Source: Hymenobacter negativus
GTDB lineage: Bacteria > Bacteroidota > Bacteroidia > Cytophagales > Hymenobacteraceae
Assembly: GCF_017571495.1 (NCBI RefSeq)
Contig: NZ_JAGETZ010000007.1
Span: 1 to 64,000, forward strand
Direction: 5' to 3'
DNA length: 64,000 nucleotides
Shown in pieces: positions 9,095-17,090 of the stretch. A program made the position numbers and the translations under genes. Position 1 is the stretch's first letter; each line of letters opens with the position of its first letter. The notes under the pieces were generated by a model. That model saw nothing but the letters and a program-made list of their open reading frames with translations. It searched no databases and was not told the origin of the DNA.

Positions 9095-10204
9095 ATGAGC
9101 TTCCAACCTATTTTTGAGGCCCAGCCGTGGGACGATGTGAAGGCCAGTATATACGCCAAGACTGCGGCGGATGTGGAGCAGGCGCTGGCGGCACCTAAGC
9201 CGACGCTGGAGGACTTTAAGGCCCTGATTGCACCCGCTGCCGCGCCGTACCTGGAGCAGCTGGCGCAACGCAGCCACCTGCTCACGCGCAAGCGCTTTGG
9301 TAATACAGTGCAGCTGTATGCGCCGCTGTACCTGAGCAACAAGTGCCAGAACATCTGCACGTATTGCGGCTTCAGTCTGGATAATAAAATAGCCCGGCGC
9401 ACCCTGAGCAGCGTGGAAATTCTGCAGGAGGCGGCCGTGCTCAAGGACTGGGGCTACGACCACGTGCTGCTCGTGACGGGCGAGGCCAATGTGACGGTGG
9501 GCGTTGATTACCTGGAAAAGGCCTTGCGCACGTTGCGCTCGCAGTTTGCGCATATTTCAATGGAAGTGCAGCCGCTGGACCAAGCCGACTACGAGCGCCT
9601 GATTCCCGAAGGCCTGAACACGGTGCTGGTGTACCAGGAAACCTATCACCGCGCCGACTACAAGAAGCATCACCCCAAGGGCAAAAAGTCGAACTTCAAC
9701 TACCGCCTCGACACGCCCGACCGGTTGGGCCGGGCCGGCATCCACAAAATGGGACTGGGCGTGCTCATCGGGTTGGAAGACTGGCGGACGGACTGCTTCT
9801 ACACCGCACTGCACCTTGACTACTTGGAGCGCACGTACTGGCAGACCAAGTACAGTCTGTCTTTCCCGCGCCTACGACCAGCAGAAGGGCTGTTGCAGCC
9901 CAAAGTGGAAATGAGCGACCGTGAATTGGTGCAACTCATTTGTGCCTACCGCATCTGGAATGGCGAGGTGGAGCTGTCGATTTCAACCCGCGAAACTCCG
10001 GTCTTCCGCGACCATGTGGTGAAGCTGGGCATCACCAGCATCAGCGCGGGCTCCAAAACAAACCCCGGCGGCTACGCGGTGGCGCCGGAATCGCTGGAGC
10101 AATTTGAGATTTCGGACGAACGCAGTCCGGCCGAGATTGCTGCTATGCTGCGCCGTCAGGGCTACGAGCCGGTGTGGAAGGATTGGGACGCTGCGCTGGC
10201 GTAG
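9095..10204 (+). CDS. thiH: 2-iminoacetate synthase (tyrosine lyase) ThiH
   Basis: Radical-SAM enzyme that splits tyrosine to dehydroglycine and p-cresol for thiazole synthesis, the oxygen-independent alternative to ThiO. CX3CX2C is at residues 84-91 (CQNICTYC), and the 369-residue length is typical. A GTG start at 9065 would put the first residues inside the palindromic repeat; the ATG at 9095 (MSFQPIFEAQPWDD) begins the family N-terminus and is preferred. It is the last gene of the riboswitch operon. Confidence 0.95.
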   Translation: MSFQPIFEAQPWDDVKASIYAKTAADVEQALAAPKPTLEDFKALIAPAAAPYLEQLAQRSHLLTRKRFGNTVQLYAPLYLSNKCQNICTYCGFSLDNKIARRTLSSVEILQEAAVLKDWGYDHVLLVTGEANVTVGVDYLEKALRTLRSQFAHISMEVQPLDQADYERLIPEGLNTVLVYQETYHRADYKKHHPKGKKSNFNYRLDTPDRLGRAGIHKMGLGVLIGLEDWRTDCFYTALHLDYLERTYWQTKYSLSFPRLRPAEGLLQPKVEMSDRELVQLICAYRIWNGEVELSISTRETPVFRDHVVKLGITSISAGSKTNPGGYAVAPESLEQFEISDERSPAEIAAMLRRQGYEPVWKDWDAALA

Positions 10205-10224
10205 TGGCGCGGGCTTCTTAGTAG

Positions 10225-10376
10225 TTCCAGAGCTTCGTCCAATGGCTCCGGAAACCGTTCAACGGTCCCAGGAACTCATTCAATGTATCTGGAAGCTCAT
10301 CCGATGGCTCTGGAATCCGATGCAGCCGGAAACTCGTCCGATAGGCCCGGCAACGCATCCGATGGCGCTAGTGGGG
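10225..10376. repeat. Degenerate 21-bp tandem array
   Basis: Units start at 10239, 10260, 10281, 10302, 10339 and 10360, with one shortened 16-base unit at 10323. Recurrent words are CCGATGGCTC, CTGGAA and CTCAT, e.g. CCAATGGCTCCGGAAACC and CGATGGCTCTGGAATCC. Copies are only moderately similar, but apart from the 5-base loss the spacing is exact. It occupies the gap between convergent thiH and the second thiE. No direct repeat-spacer layout is present, so it is not CRISPR. Confidence 0.75.
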
Positions 10377-10430
10377 CTTTCACTGTTCTGAGTAGTGGCA
10401 AGGATGCGTGGCTAGCTCCACAACTTGGGG

Positions 10431-11042
10431 TCAAAGCGTCTGCGCTGTTAGCTGCCGCCATGCCGCCACTGGGTCTATGCTTTGCCAGATAGTGCCCAGC
10501 ACGGCGGCGCCAGCGAAACCGGCGGATGGCAGCAGACCGATATTTTCGGCCGCGACGCCGCCTAGTGCCAACACATGCGGGCAGTAGCCGACCCGGGTCG
10601 CCAGCAACTCCAAACACTTCTGAACCTCCGGCAACTGGAAGCCGCTAGCGTAGCCCTGCTTGCTGATGCTGTTGAAAATCGGGCTGAGAAAAACGTAGTC
10701 GTAGCGACGGCGGTGCCGCCGGATTTCGGCCAGCGAATGGAGGGAGGTAGAAAGCGTTTGGCCGGACCGAAGCGACGGACGGGGTCCCGTAGCAGCCCGC
10801 TGCGCTCCGGTGAGGTGCAGGCCACCGAGGTGGTATTGGCGCACTAACTCGGGGTGCTCGTGCAGCACCAGACGCTTATGAAACGGCGTAGGGATGGCTC
10901 GAATCAGCGTTTCGACCTGGGCAGCCGGCCAACCGGGCTTGCGCAGGTGCAGGCTGGGCAGGCCCGCATCCAGCAGGTTGGTCAGCAGGCGCGGCTCATC
11001 GGGGAGGGCGATGGGCGCAGTAATGACGAGTAGGCGGAACAC
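10431..11042 (-). CDS. Second thiamine phosphate synthase-like protein (ThiE/TenI family)
   Basis: A 203-residue TIM-barrel protein of the ThiE/TenI family, shorter and more divergent than the copy at 7541. It keeps SLHLRKPG near residues 30-37, GGLHLTG, DYVFLSPIFNSISKQGYAS and LGGVAAENI. This pattern, typical of a Bacteroidota subgroup, is found beside other thi genes. It may be a true second ThiE, a TenI-type thiazole tautomerase, or a regulatory relative; the tautomerase role would complement ThiG. It is on the opposite strand, outside the riboswitch operon. A segment near residues 85-97 (TGPRPSLRSGQT) looks like a small insertion. Confidence 0.85.
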   Translation of the reverse strand: MFRLLVITAPIALPDEPRLLTNLLDAGLPSLHLRKPGWPAAQVETLIRAIPTPFHKRLVLHEHPELVRQYHLGGLHLTGAQRAATGPRPSLRSGQTLSTSLHSLAEIRRHRRRYDYVFLSPIFNSISKQGYASGFQLPEVQKCLELLATRVGYCPHVLALGGVAAENIGLLPSAGFAGAAVLGTIWQSIDPVAAWRQLTAQTL

Positions 11043-11051
11043 CGGTGGGTG

Positions 11052-11474
11052 CTACTGTGGCTGCGTGGCCAAATCCTCCGGCAGCGGGCGCAGCTTGTGG
11101 GTGTTATAGTCGAAGCAGAGCATGCCGGTTTTGGCGCGGGCTACTTCTCGGCCGGATTTATGCACATGGTACACCACGTCGAAGCCGTACTTGTTCGGGG
11201 CGGTGGCGGCCACGTCGATTTGTAGCAGGTCGCCTTCAAAAGCTTCGTTTTTATACTCCACGGCCACATCGACCATGATGAGGCCGAGCTTGGTGTCGGC
11301 GTTGAATTCGCTGGGAAACCCCTGAGCCTGGAGGAATTGCTGCCGGGCATTGTGCAGCAGGCCCAGCAGCGCATCGTAGCCAAGGTGGCCGCCGTAGTTG
11401 AGGTCGGTGATGCGCACCAGCGCCTCGGTGCTGAAAGCGAAGGCGTCGGGAAGAGCTACTTTTACGCGGTTCAT
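11052..11474 (-). CDS. Acyl-CoA thioesterase, 4-hydroxybenzoyl-CoA thioesterase type
   Basis: A 140-residue hotdog-fold thioesterase. The pattern ITDLNYGGHLGYDALLGLLHNAR (about residues 21-43) matches the substrate-binding and catalytic segment in which DxNxHxxNxxY is usual; here Gly replaces one Asn. EYKNEAFEGDLL and the terminal FDYNTHK are also typical. A longer frame reaches 11546, but the conserved part begins at the ATG at 11474 and leaves room for a divergent promoter shared with mnmD. Its natural acyl-CoA substrate cannot be told from sequence. It ends 10 bases before the second ThiE. Confidence 0.85.
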   Translation of the reverse strand: MNRVKVALPDAFAFSTEALVRITDLNYGGHLGYDALLGLLHNARQQFLQAQGFPSEFNADTKLGLIMVDVAVEYKNEAFEGDLLQIDVAATAPNKYGFDVVYHVHKSGREVARAKTGMLCFDYNTHKLRPLPEDLATQPQ

Positions 11475-11530
11475 AGGCGAGGAAGGGGTGGGAAATACTT
11501 GTGCAGAAGCAATAGATAAGCGAGCAACAA

Positions 11531-12232
11531 ATGTCGAATAATCCAAAGATAGAAGTCCGCGTGACTGGTGACGGCTCGGCCACCTTATTTGTGCCCGAAC
11601 TCAACGAACACTACCACTCGCACCACGGGGCGCGGCAGGAGTCGGCGCACGTTTTTATCCGGGCTGGGCTGGCCCCGCTGCTAGCGGCTGGAGGCACCTC
11701 CGCCGCTCAGCCGTTGCGCGTGTTGGAAGTAGGCCTGGGCACGGGCCTGAATGCCATGCTCACCCTGGACGCCGGCCAGGCTGCGGAAGCCTTCATTCAG
11801 TACGATGGACTGGAGACTTTTCCCATTCCGGCCGCCATTGCCGCCGCGTTGCAGCCTGAGTGGGAGCAGCAGGGCGCTTGGCTGGGCAAGCACTTTGCCT
11901 ACCTGCACGCCGCCTCCTGGAACGTGCCAGTGGAAATGGCACCGCGCTTTACCATCACCAAAATGCAGCAGCCCCTGCAGCAGGCCGCGCTGTCAGCCGC
12001 GCACTATCACCTGATTTACTTTGATGCCTTCGCCCCTGAAAAGCAGCCCGAACTGTGGACCGAAGCCATCTTTGCCAAGCTCTACGAAGCCGCTGCTCCC
12101 GGCGCGGTGCTGGTGAGCTATTGCGCCCAAGGCCAGTTTCGGCGCAACTTGCGCGCCGCCGGCTGGCGCACCGAGAAGCTGCCTGGCCCGCCCGGCAAGC
12201 GCGAAATGACGCGGGCGGTGAAAGCCAACTAA
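11531..12232 (+). CDS. mnmD: tRNA 5-methylaminomethyl-2-thiouridine methyltransferase-like protein MnmD
   Basis: A 233-residue SAM-dependent methyltransferase of the DUF752 family, corresponding to the MnmC methyltransferase domain without the FAD domain. It probably completes mnm5s2U at the tRNA wobble position. The N-terminus YHSHHGARQESAHVFIRAGL (about 29-48), the SAM loop VLEVGLGTGLNA (about 66-77) and the FDAFAPEKQPELW catalytic segment (about 165-177) are clear. It diverges from the thioesterase with a 56-base gap. Confidence 0.9.
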   Translation: MSNNPKIEVRVTGDGSATLFVPELNEHYHSHHGARQESAHVFIRAGLAPLLAAGGTSAAQPLRVLEVGLGTGLNAMLTLDAGQAAEAFIQYDGLETFPIPAAIAAALQPEWEQQGAWLGKHFAYLHAASWNVPVEMAPRFTITKMQQPLQQAALSAAHYHLIYFDAFAPEKQPELWTEAIFAKLYEAAAPGAVLVSYCAQGQFRRNLRAAGWRTEKLPGPPGKREMTRAVKAN

Positions 12233-12235
12233 CTG

Positions 12236-12350
12236 TTATGCTTACCTGGCATCGGCGCCGCCAAAGCATTGCTGCTACGTAAGTAATTTCAGTAGGAAGG
12301 TTTACTATTGCGGCAGAGATGCTTCGGCGGCGCTCAGCACGACGGGCTGG
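12236..12350. repeat. REP-like palindrome, decayed left arm
   Basis: The right part (about 12312-12350: AGATGCTTCGGCGGCGCTCA then GCACGAC) matches the right arms of the copies at 8975 and 23125. The left part (GGCGCCGCCAAAGCATTGCT) is a degenerate complement. The spacer includes GGTTTACTATTG, similar to the spacer of the copy at 23125. The element lies just before the DUF2157 gene. Confidence 0.65.
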
Positions 12351-12382
12351 GCTCGGCTACCACATTAAATCTCGTTCTGCTC

Positions 12383-13669
12383 TTGTCGCGCAAATTCCTC
12401 GAAACCGAAAGCCCCAGCTGGGTCACCGATGGCCTCATCAGCGAGGCGCAGCGGCAACAGCTGCTGGCCCGCTACCCGCCCGAAGCCCAGCCGCTGGGCC
12501 TGCTGCCGCTGCTGGGCAGCGTGCTGGTGGGTCTGAGCGCCCTGAGCGTGGTGGCCGCCAACTGGCAGGCCCTGCCCGTCGCGCTACGGCTGGCGTTGCT
12601 GCTGGGCAGCCTGACAGGTAGCTACGCGGCTGGCTCGTATTTCCTGCGACGTGGCAACGATGATTTGGGCCACGGCCTCATCGGCTTAGGCCTCATCTTG
12701 TTTGGCGCCAGCATTATTCTCACCAGCCAGCTCTACCAGCTGGTGGGCTACGATGCCAGCGGGCTGCTGGCCTGGGTGGTGGCTGGCGTGGCCGTCAGCT
12801 ACGTGTATGGCTCGCGGCTGCTGGTGCTGCTTACGGTGCTCATTGGGGCGGCAGTGCAGACCTACTGCGTCGAGTCGTTGGGCATTTTCAGCTACGTCAC
12901 GGCTTGGCTGGTGGTGGGCGGCATGGGCTACTACTGGTGGCGCCGGCCCGATGCCGTGAGTGCCACCGTGCTGGCCGTGGGCTTGCTCTGGCAGGCCGGG
13001 CTGCTGATTATCGTACTCCATGCCAAGATTACCTGGTTTTTTGTGCCGGCCATGGCCATCTACGCGGCCGGCGACTGGCATCCCAACCGGGCCGTGGGCC
13101 GGGCCATTCAGGTGCCTTCGCTGGTGGCGGCCTACCTGTTCATGTTCGGGCTGGCCACGTTTGGCGAGACCGATGCGTACGCGAATATTCTACGGCCGCC
13201 GCTACTGCCCTACCTGGCAGCACTGGGAGCCGTGTTTGGACTGTCGGCGTTGGGCAAGCGGGCACAGGGGCGGCTGGCCTCGCTGCCCGAGTGGCTGCTG
13301 CTGTTGCCGGGCTTCTACCTCTCGGGGGGGCTGACGCTGGCCGTGGCCACGCTGGTGGTGCTGTATGCCCACGCCGGCTCGGTGCTGGCCCGCGCAAACC
13401 GCGAGCATGACTCCGACCAGCTTACGCTGGGTGCGGTGCTGTTTGTAGCCGCTACGGCAGTAGCCTATTTCAAGCTCACCTGGGGCTTCATGGATAAGTC
13501 GCTGTTCTTCCTGATTGGTGGTGTGCTGCTGCTGGGCCTGAGCTGGTACCTGCGGCGCCGCAACGCCCAGGTGCTGGCTGCTGCTGCCCCGCCCGTAGCC
13601 CAGCAAGCCGGCACCCCCCCAGCTCCCGGCAACGACAATGAGCCCGAAGCGCCGGCCCATAACTCATAA
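12383..13669 (+). CDS. DUF2157 domain-containing membrane protein
   Basis: A 428-residue (from this start) polytopic protein. The N-terminal soluble part (SRKFLETESPSWVTDGLISEAQ) is the conserved DUF2157 opening, followed by about ten hydrophobic helices and a Pro/Ala-rich tail. A frame opening with TTG at 12308 would translate the palindromic repeat, so TTG at 12383 is preferred; no ATG exists near the conserved start. It is followed after 25 bases by the GDYXXLXY gene, with which it usually pairs. Function is unknown; a two-component membrane complex is likely. Confidence 0.85.
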   Translation: MSRKFLETESPSWVTDGLISEAQRQQLLARYPPEAQPLGLLPLLGSVLVGLSALSVVAANWQALPVALRLALLLGSLTGSYAAGSYFLRRGNDDLGHGLIGLGLILFGASIILTSQLYQLVGYDASGLLAWVVAGVAVSYVYGSRLLVLLTVLIGAAVQTYCVESLGIFSYVTAWLVVGGMGYYWWRRPDAVSATVLAVGLLWQAGLLIIVLHAKITWFFVPAMAIYAAGDWHPNRAVGRAIQVPSLVAAYLFMFGLATFGETDAYANILRPPLLPYLAALGAVFGLSALGKRAQGRLASLPEWLLLLPGFYLSGGLTLAVATLVVLYAHAGSVLARANREHDSDQLTLGAVLFVAATAVAYFKLTWGFMDKSLFFLIGGVLLLGLSWYLRRRNAQVLAAAAPPVAQQAGTPPAPGNDNEPEAPAHNS

Positions 13670-13694
13670 TTCAAAACGTATAACTCAACAATAG

Positions 13695-14243
13695 ATGGCT
13701 GACCTGCTGAGCTGGTTTTCGGACCCGGTGCGCCGCCGGCCGCTGCTGCGCCTGCTGGTAGGCGCACAAGTGCTCTACGTGCTGGGCGTGGCCGGGGCGG
13801 GCTACGCCACCACGGCGCTGGGCAAGCAGGTGGTGCTAGCTACCACTCCCATCGACCCCAAAGAGCTACTTTCCGGCGACTTCGTGCGCCTGCACTACGC
13901 CATCGGGGCCATGCCGCTGAGCCAGTGGCACGGACCGCAAGCGCCACGCCGCCGTCAGGCCGTGTTTGTGCTGCTGGCCGCCGGCCCCGATAGCCTGAGC
14001 ACTGCCGTGGGGTTGTATCCGCAAGCGCCGGCTGCTGGCGTTGGGCAGGCCGTGCTACGCGGCTGGGTCACGGATGTGTACCGCAACTCCCTGAACCTGC
14101 GCTTCAACCTGGAGCGCTACTATGTACCCGAAGGTAGCGACCTGCGCCTGGAAAAAGCTGGCCGGCTGCACCCGTTGCGGGTGCGCGTCAGCATCGCGCC
14201 GTGGGGACAGGCCCGCATTACACGGGTGGCCGTGCAGAAATAG
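13695..14243 (+). CDS. GDYXXLXY domain-containing protein
   Basis: A 182-residue protein with one N-terminal membrane helix (about residues 14-36) and an extracytoplasmic domain. The signature is visible as SGDFVRLHYAIG near residues 58-69, with Phe in place of the usual Tyr. Families of this type are found next to DUF2157 genes, as here, and the pair is probably co-transcribed. The activity is unknown. A strong perfect hairpin follows. Confidence 0.85.
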   Translation: MADLLSWFSDPVRRRPLLRLLVGAQVLYVLGVAGAGYATTALGKQVVLATTPIDPKELLSGDFVRLHYAIGAMPLSQWHGPQAPRRRQAVFVLLAAGPDSLSTAVGLYPQAPAAGVGQAVLRGWVTDVYRNSLNLRFNLERYYVPEGSDLRLEKAGRLHPLRVRVSIAPWGQARITRVAVQK

Positions 14244-14253
14244 CCGGAAACAA

Positions 14254-14292
14254 AAACAAGGACATTCTGCACGCAGCAGAATGTCCTTGTTT
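14254..14292. terminator. Bidirectional intrinsic terminator
   Basis: AAACAAGGACATTCTGC (14254-14270) pairs perfectly with GCAGAATGTCCTTGTTT (14276-14292) across ACGCA. It lies between the converging GDYXXLXY and tonB genes. Confidence 0.85.
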
Positions 14293-14311
14293 AAGCTAAA
14301 ACCCGAAAGCG

Positions 14312-15160
14312 CTATTGAATCTTGAAGCTAATCGGCACGGTGTAGGCTACGCTTACAGCCCGGCCGTTTTGCTTACCAGGAATGAACCGGGGCAAGGTTT
14401 TTACGGCACGGATGGTTTCTTCATCTAAACCGGCGCCTAATCCCTTAATTACTTTCACATCAGTTACTTCACCTAGCGGATTTACCACGAAGCTTACAAA
14501 TACTTTACCTTCTACCTGATTGCGCAGGGCTTCGCCAGGGTAACGAGCGGCTTTCTGAATAGCCGCTACAATAGCCGCCTGCCCGCCACCACCTGGTAAC
14601 TGTGGCATTTGTTCCACATAGAAGTAGGGCTTTTCGGTAACGGTTTCACCGGTGACATCTCCACCAGGGCCAGTGCCAATCTTTAAATCATCGAGACTGG
14701 CATTGGGGTCGGCACCAATTTCGCCAATCTGGGTCACTAGGCCGGGCTTAGCATCAACAAGCTCACTTTGGTCAGGCACCTTATCGTTGGGTGTCACTTT
14801 GTCGTCAGTTGTTACTACAGGCACAATGTCTTGCACCGTAGGGGGCTGGGGGGGCGGCACCGCTGGCCGGCTAGCAGCTGGAGGAGGAGGCAGCACTTTC
14901 AGTTCTTCCGGCATGTCGATAATGGTCGGGTTCGACTCTACGATGATAGGTGGCACCACTGTCACCACGTCTTTCTTCAAGAGTTGCGCTACCAGCGGAA
15001 ATACCAGCAGCAGCGCACACACAGCCGTGGCAATAATGAGCGCCCGGGTCATGTGGCGCTGGTAAAGCGCCCGGAGCTCGTAGGCCCCATAGTGGCGGTT
15101 GCGACCATCGAACACGATGTCGTCGAGGCTGGCGGTGGCCAGCTGAGCATTATTCATCAT
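14312..15160 (-). CDS. tonB: Energy transducer TonB
   Basis: A 282-residue TonB protein that transmits proton-motive energy to outer-membrane receptors. The cytoplasmic N-terminus carries FDGRNRHYGAYELR, typical of Bacteroidota TonBs, then a membrane helix (about residues 38-60), a Pro-rich periplasmic spacer (about 88-110) and a TonB C-terminal domain (about 185-282, with YPGEALRNQVEGKVFVSFVV). It overlaps exbD by four bases. The two SusC-like receptors at 28266 and 33035 are possible clients. No ExbB gene is in the window. Confidence 0.93.
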   Translation of the reverse strand: MMNNAQLATASLDDIVFDGRNRHYGAYELRALYQRHMTRALIIATAVCALLLVFPLVAQLLKKDVVTVVPPIIVESNPTIIDMPEELKVLPPPPAASRPAVPPPQPPTVQDIVPVVTTDDKVTPNDKVPDQSELVDAKPGLVTQIGEIGADPNASLDDLKIGTGPGGDVTGETVTEKPYFYVEQMPQLPGGGGQAAIVAAIQKAARYPGEALRNQVEGKVFVSFVVNPLGEVTDVKVIKGLGAGLDEETIRAVKTLPRFIPGKQNGRAVSVAYTVPISFKIQ

Positions 15161-15684
15161 AGGGTGGGGGTTTTAAGGAGTGTTAAGTCGGCTGGGGTAG
15201 TCTTGACGAGGGCATACTTTTTCTGGTTGGTGATGCTCATCTCGTCCAGAATATCAATCATGTCCTGGTATTTAGATTCGTCGGTGGGCTTGATGAGGAC
15301 CACCAGGCCGGGCTGCTGGCGCATCCGCGTCAGAAGTACTTGCCGGATGCCGTCGGCCGCGAAGGAGGTCGTCTTCAATTCGGGCACCGCTACCGTTTTG
15401 TCTTGCGGCGCATTCAGGCCAAAGAAGTAGTGCACCTTGTGGCCTTTGCCCAGCAGAATGGTCATCGCCTTCGACCGCGCCACATCATTGGGCTCGTTGC
15501 TTTTCACCGGCATCGTCAGCTCCAGGTTGTAGGGCTTGGCGAAGGTGGTGGTGAGCATGAAGAAGGTGAGCAGCAGAAACGCCAGGTCCACCATCGGCGT
15601 CATGTCGATGCGGGTCGACATCTTTTTTGCTCGTCGTTTGCCGGACTTATGCGCGCTGGCGGCTTGCGGTTGGATTTCGGCCAT
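15157..15684 (-). CDS. ExbD/TolR biopolymer transport protein
   Basis: A 175-residue ExbD-type protein. After a basic N-terminus (KSGKRRAKKMSTRIDMTP), the single membrane helix MVDLAFLLLTFFMLTTTF (about 30-47) carries the conserved Asp32 that takes part in proton conduction. The periplasmic domain follows. It is translated just before tonB with an ATGA overlap, forming an exbD-tonB pair. The usual ExbB/MotA-type channel partner is not adjacent and must be elsewhere. Confidence 0.92.
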   Translation of the reverse strand: MAEIQPQAASAHKSGKRRAKKMSTRIDMTPMVDLAFLLLTFFMLTTTFAKPYNLELTMPVKSNEPNDVARSKAMTILLGKGHKVHYFFGLNAPQDKTVAVPELKTTSFAADGIRQVLLTRMRQQPGLVVLIKPTDESKYQDMIDILDEMSITNQKKYALVKTTPADLTLLKTPTL

Positions 15685-15891
15685 GGGTTCCGTGCTTTAA
15701 AAGGTGAACGATACCCAATGAACGCGAAGCGCTATTGCCTTATTGTAAGGGTATTATATGTAAAAATTAAATTTTCAGGCGCATACCAGAACGGCCTGTT
15801 CAGCGTTCTGTCAGCTTGTCTAAAGGGAATTAGTGAGGGCTGCTGGGCGGCATTTGAGCAGGGTCTGTTCCTACGCCACCCAATACCGGCT
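15685..15891. other. Intergenic space between exbD and cyclo-ligase
   Basis: An AT-richer gap upstream of exbD and downstream of the cyclo-ligase gene. It should contain the exbD promoter (minus strand). I see no exact TAnnTTTG box, repeat or hairpin. Confidence 0.35.
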
Positions 15892-16494
15892 CTAAAACCG
15901 CCACACCCGACCCGGCGTGATGTAGGCCGTGAGCGGCACATCGGTAGGTAGCACGTCGGCAATGCGGCGGACGGGCGGCTCATTGAGCAGGTTAAGGCCG
16001 ATAAACTGCGTACCCGGCCGGCACTGGGCCAGAAACCGGTCGTAGAAGCCCCCGCCGTAGCCCACGCGCTGGCCGGTGCGGTCCACGGCCAGCAGTGGCA
16101 CCAGCACGGCATCCAGCAAAACCGGAAATACCTCTGGCGCGGTGACGGGGTGGGGCACCGGCTCCGTAATGCCCCAGCGGTTTAGGGTGTTCTGGCCATC
16201 CGGCGTCAGCTCATAGTGCTTCAGCGAGATGCCATCGGGCTGCACCACGGGCGCGGCCAGGCGCAAGGGCAGTGCCTCGCTCCACACCCAACTGATAAAG
16301 CCCCAGGTGTCGGGCTCGTTCCGCTTGGCCAAGGGCAGAAATAGGTGCAGCCACTGCCAAGCGTCCACCGGAAACTGGCGGAACAGGTTCTCGCGCAGCT
16401 TGTCGCTCCGGCGCGCCACCTCGCCCGAGTCCAGCGCCATGCGGCGGGCCAGGGCGGTGCGGCGCAGGTCGGCTTTGGTGGCTTTGGCGAACAT
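15892..16494 (-). CDS. 5-formyltetrahydrofolate cyclo-ligase
   Basis: Converts 5-formyl-THF to 5,10-methenyl-THF using ATP. The 200-residue protein begins with the family opening (KADLRRTALARR) and carries the signature VGYGGGFYDRFLA (about 144-156) that binds the substrate phosphate. It is cytoplasmic. It stands alone between exbD and a decayed region. The ATG at 16494 is well supported by the conserved N-terminus. Confidence 0.92.
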   Translation of the reverse strand: MFAKATKADLRRTALARRMALDSGEVARRSDKLRENLFRQFPVDAWQWLHLFLPLAKRNEPDTWGFISWVWSEALPLRLAAPVVQPDGISLKHYELTPDGQNTLNRWGITEPVPHPVTAPEVFPVLLDAVLVPLLAVDRTGQRVGYGGGFYDRFLAQCRPGTQFIGLNLLNEPPVRRIADVLPTDVPLTAYITPGRVWRF

Positions 16495-16574
16495 GGGTGA
16501 GTAGCGTCCTTTTGCGGCATTGGGCTCCGGCTAGCGCAAATAAACCGCACCCGGTCCGAATGCCATCCGATGGG

Positions 16575-16850
16575 CTAATCGTTTACAGTTACAAAAAAGC
16601 TGAGGCGGGGCTGCATGCCGGCCATCAGCGCTCCAATCGAAGCCCTTTTCCAGGAAGCCTGACTGGTGTGGCGATAATAGATTTCGTTGTGGAAATAGCC
16701 CAGGGAGGCAGAAAAGGCCAATTCGGCCCCGGTAGGAGCGGGGTTGGTCCATTTTAGCATCTCAATAGCCAAGAAGAAATCCTCGTTCAGCACCAACTGG
16801 TCGGCGCTCAAATCGACAGTGATGGGGCCGCGCACGATGGGGCTGGTCAC
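16575..16850 (-). pseudogene. Fragment of a carboxypeptidase-like regulatory domain protein
   Basis: A 91-codon frame whose text resembles only the C-terminal part of Bacteroidota proteins that begin with a CarboxypepD_reg-like domain: a D-x-L-VLNEDFFLAIEMLKW strand, then FSASLGYFHNEIYYRHTSQA and a final strand. The family is normally much longer, with a signal peptide and N-terminal domain; neither is present upstream in any frame. It is probably the remnant of a deleted gene. A short intact protein cannot be excluded. Confidence 0.4.
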
Positions 16851-17090
16851 GATGACATCGCGTGGAAGAAGCTAGGTTTCAGTTGGCAGCCCGGTAGCAC
16901 TCACGGATATGCGACTGTAGCTTTTATTACGCCTTTACTACAAGCCTGTCGCTGCGCGATTCTGTTTAGCGACAATAAATAGCTACAAAAGTTACTGCTT
17001 CACGGCTTTGATATGTTAGCACTCACACGCCTTTTACCCACTACGCGTAGCGGATGGGTGGCCTTTGCGGTGGCTGTAGCGCCCCGAATT
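16851..17090. other. Non-coding remainder of the decayed region
   Basis: AT-richer sequence between the gene fragment and the XAC2610-like gene, with no coding pattern that I recognise. It may hold further decayed sequence of the same lost gene. Confidence 0.35.
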
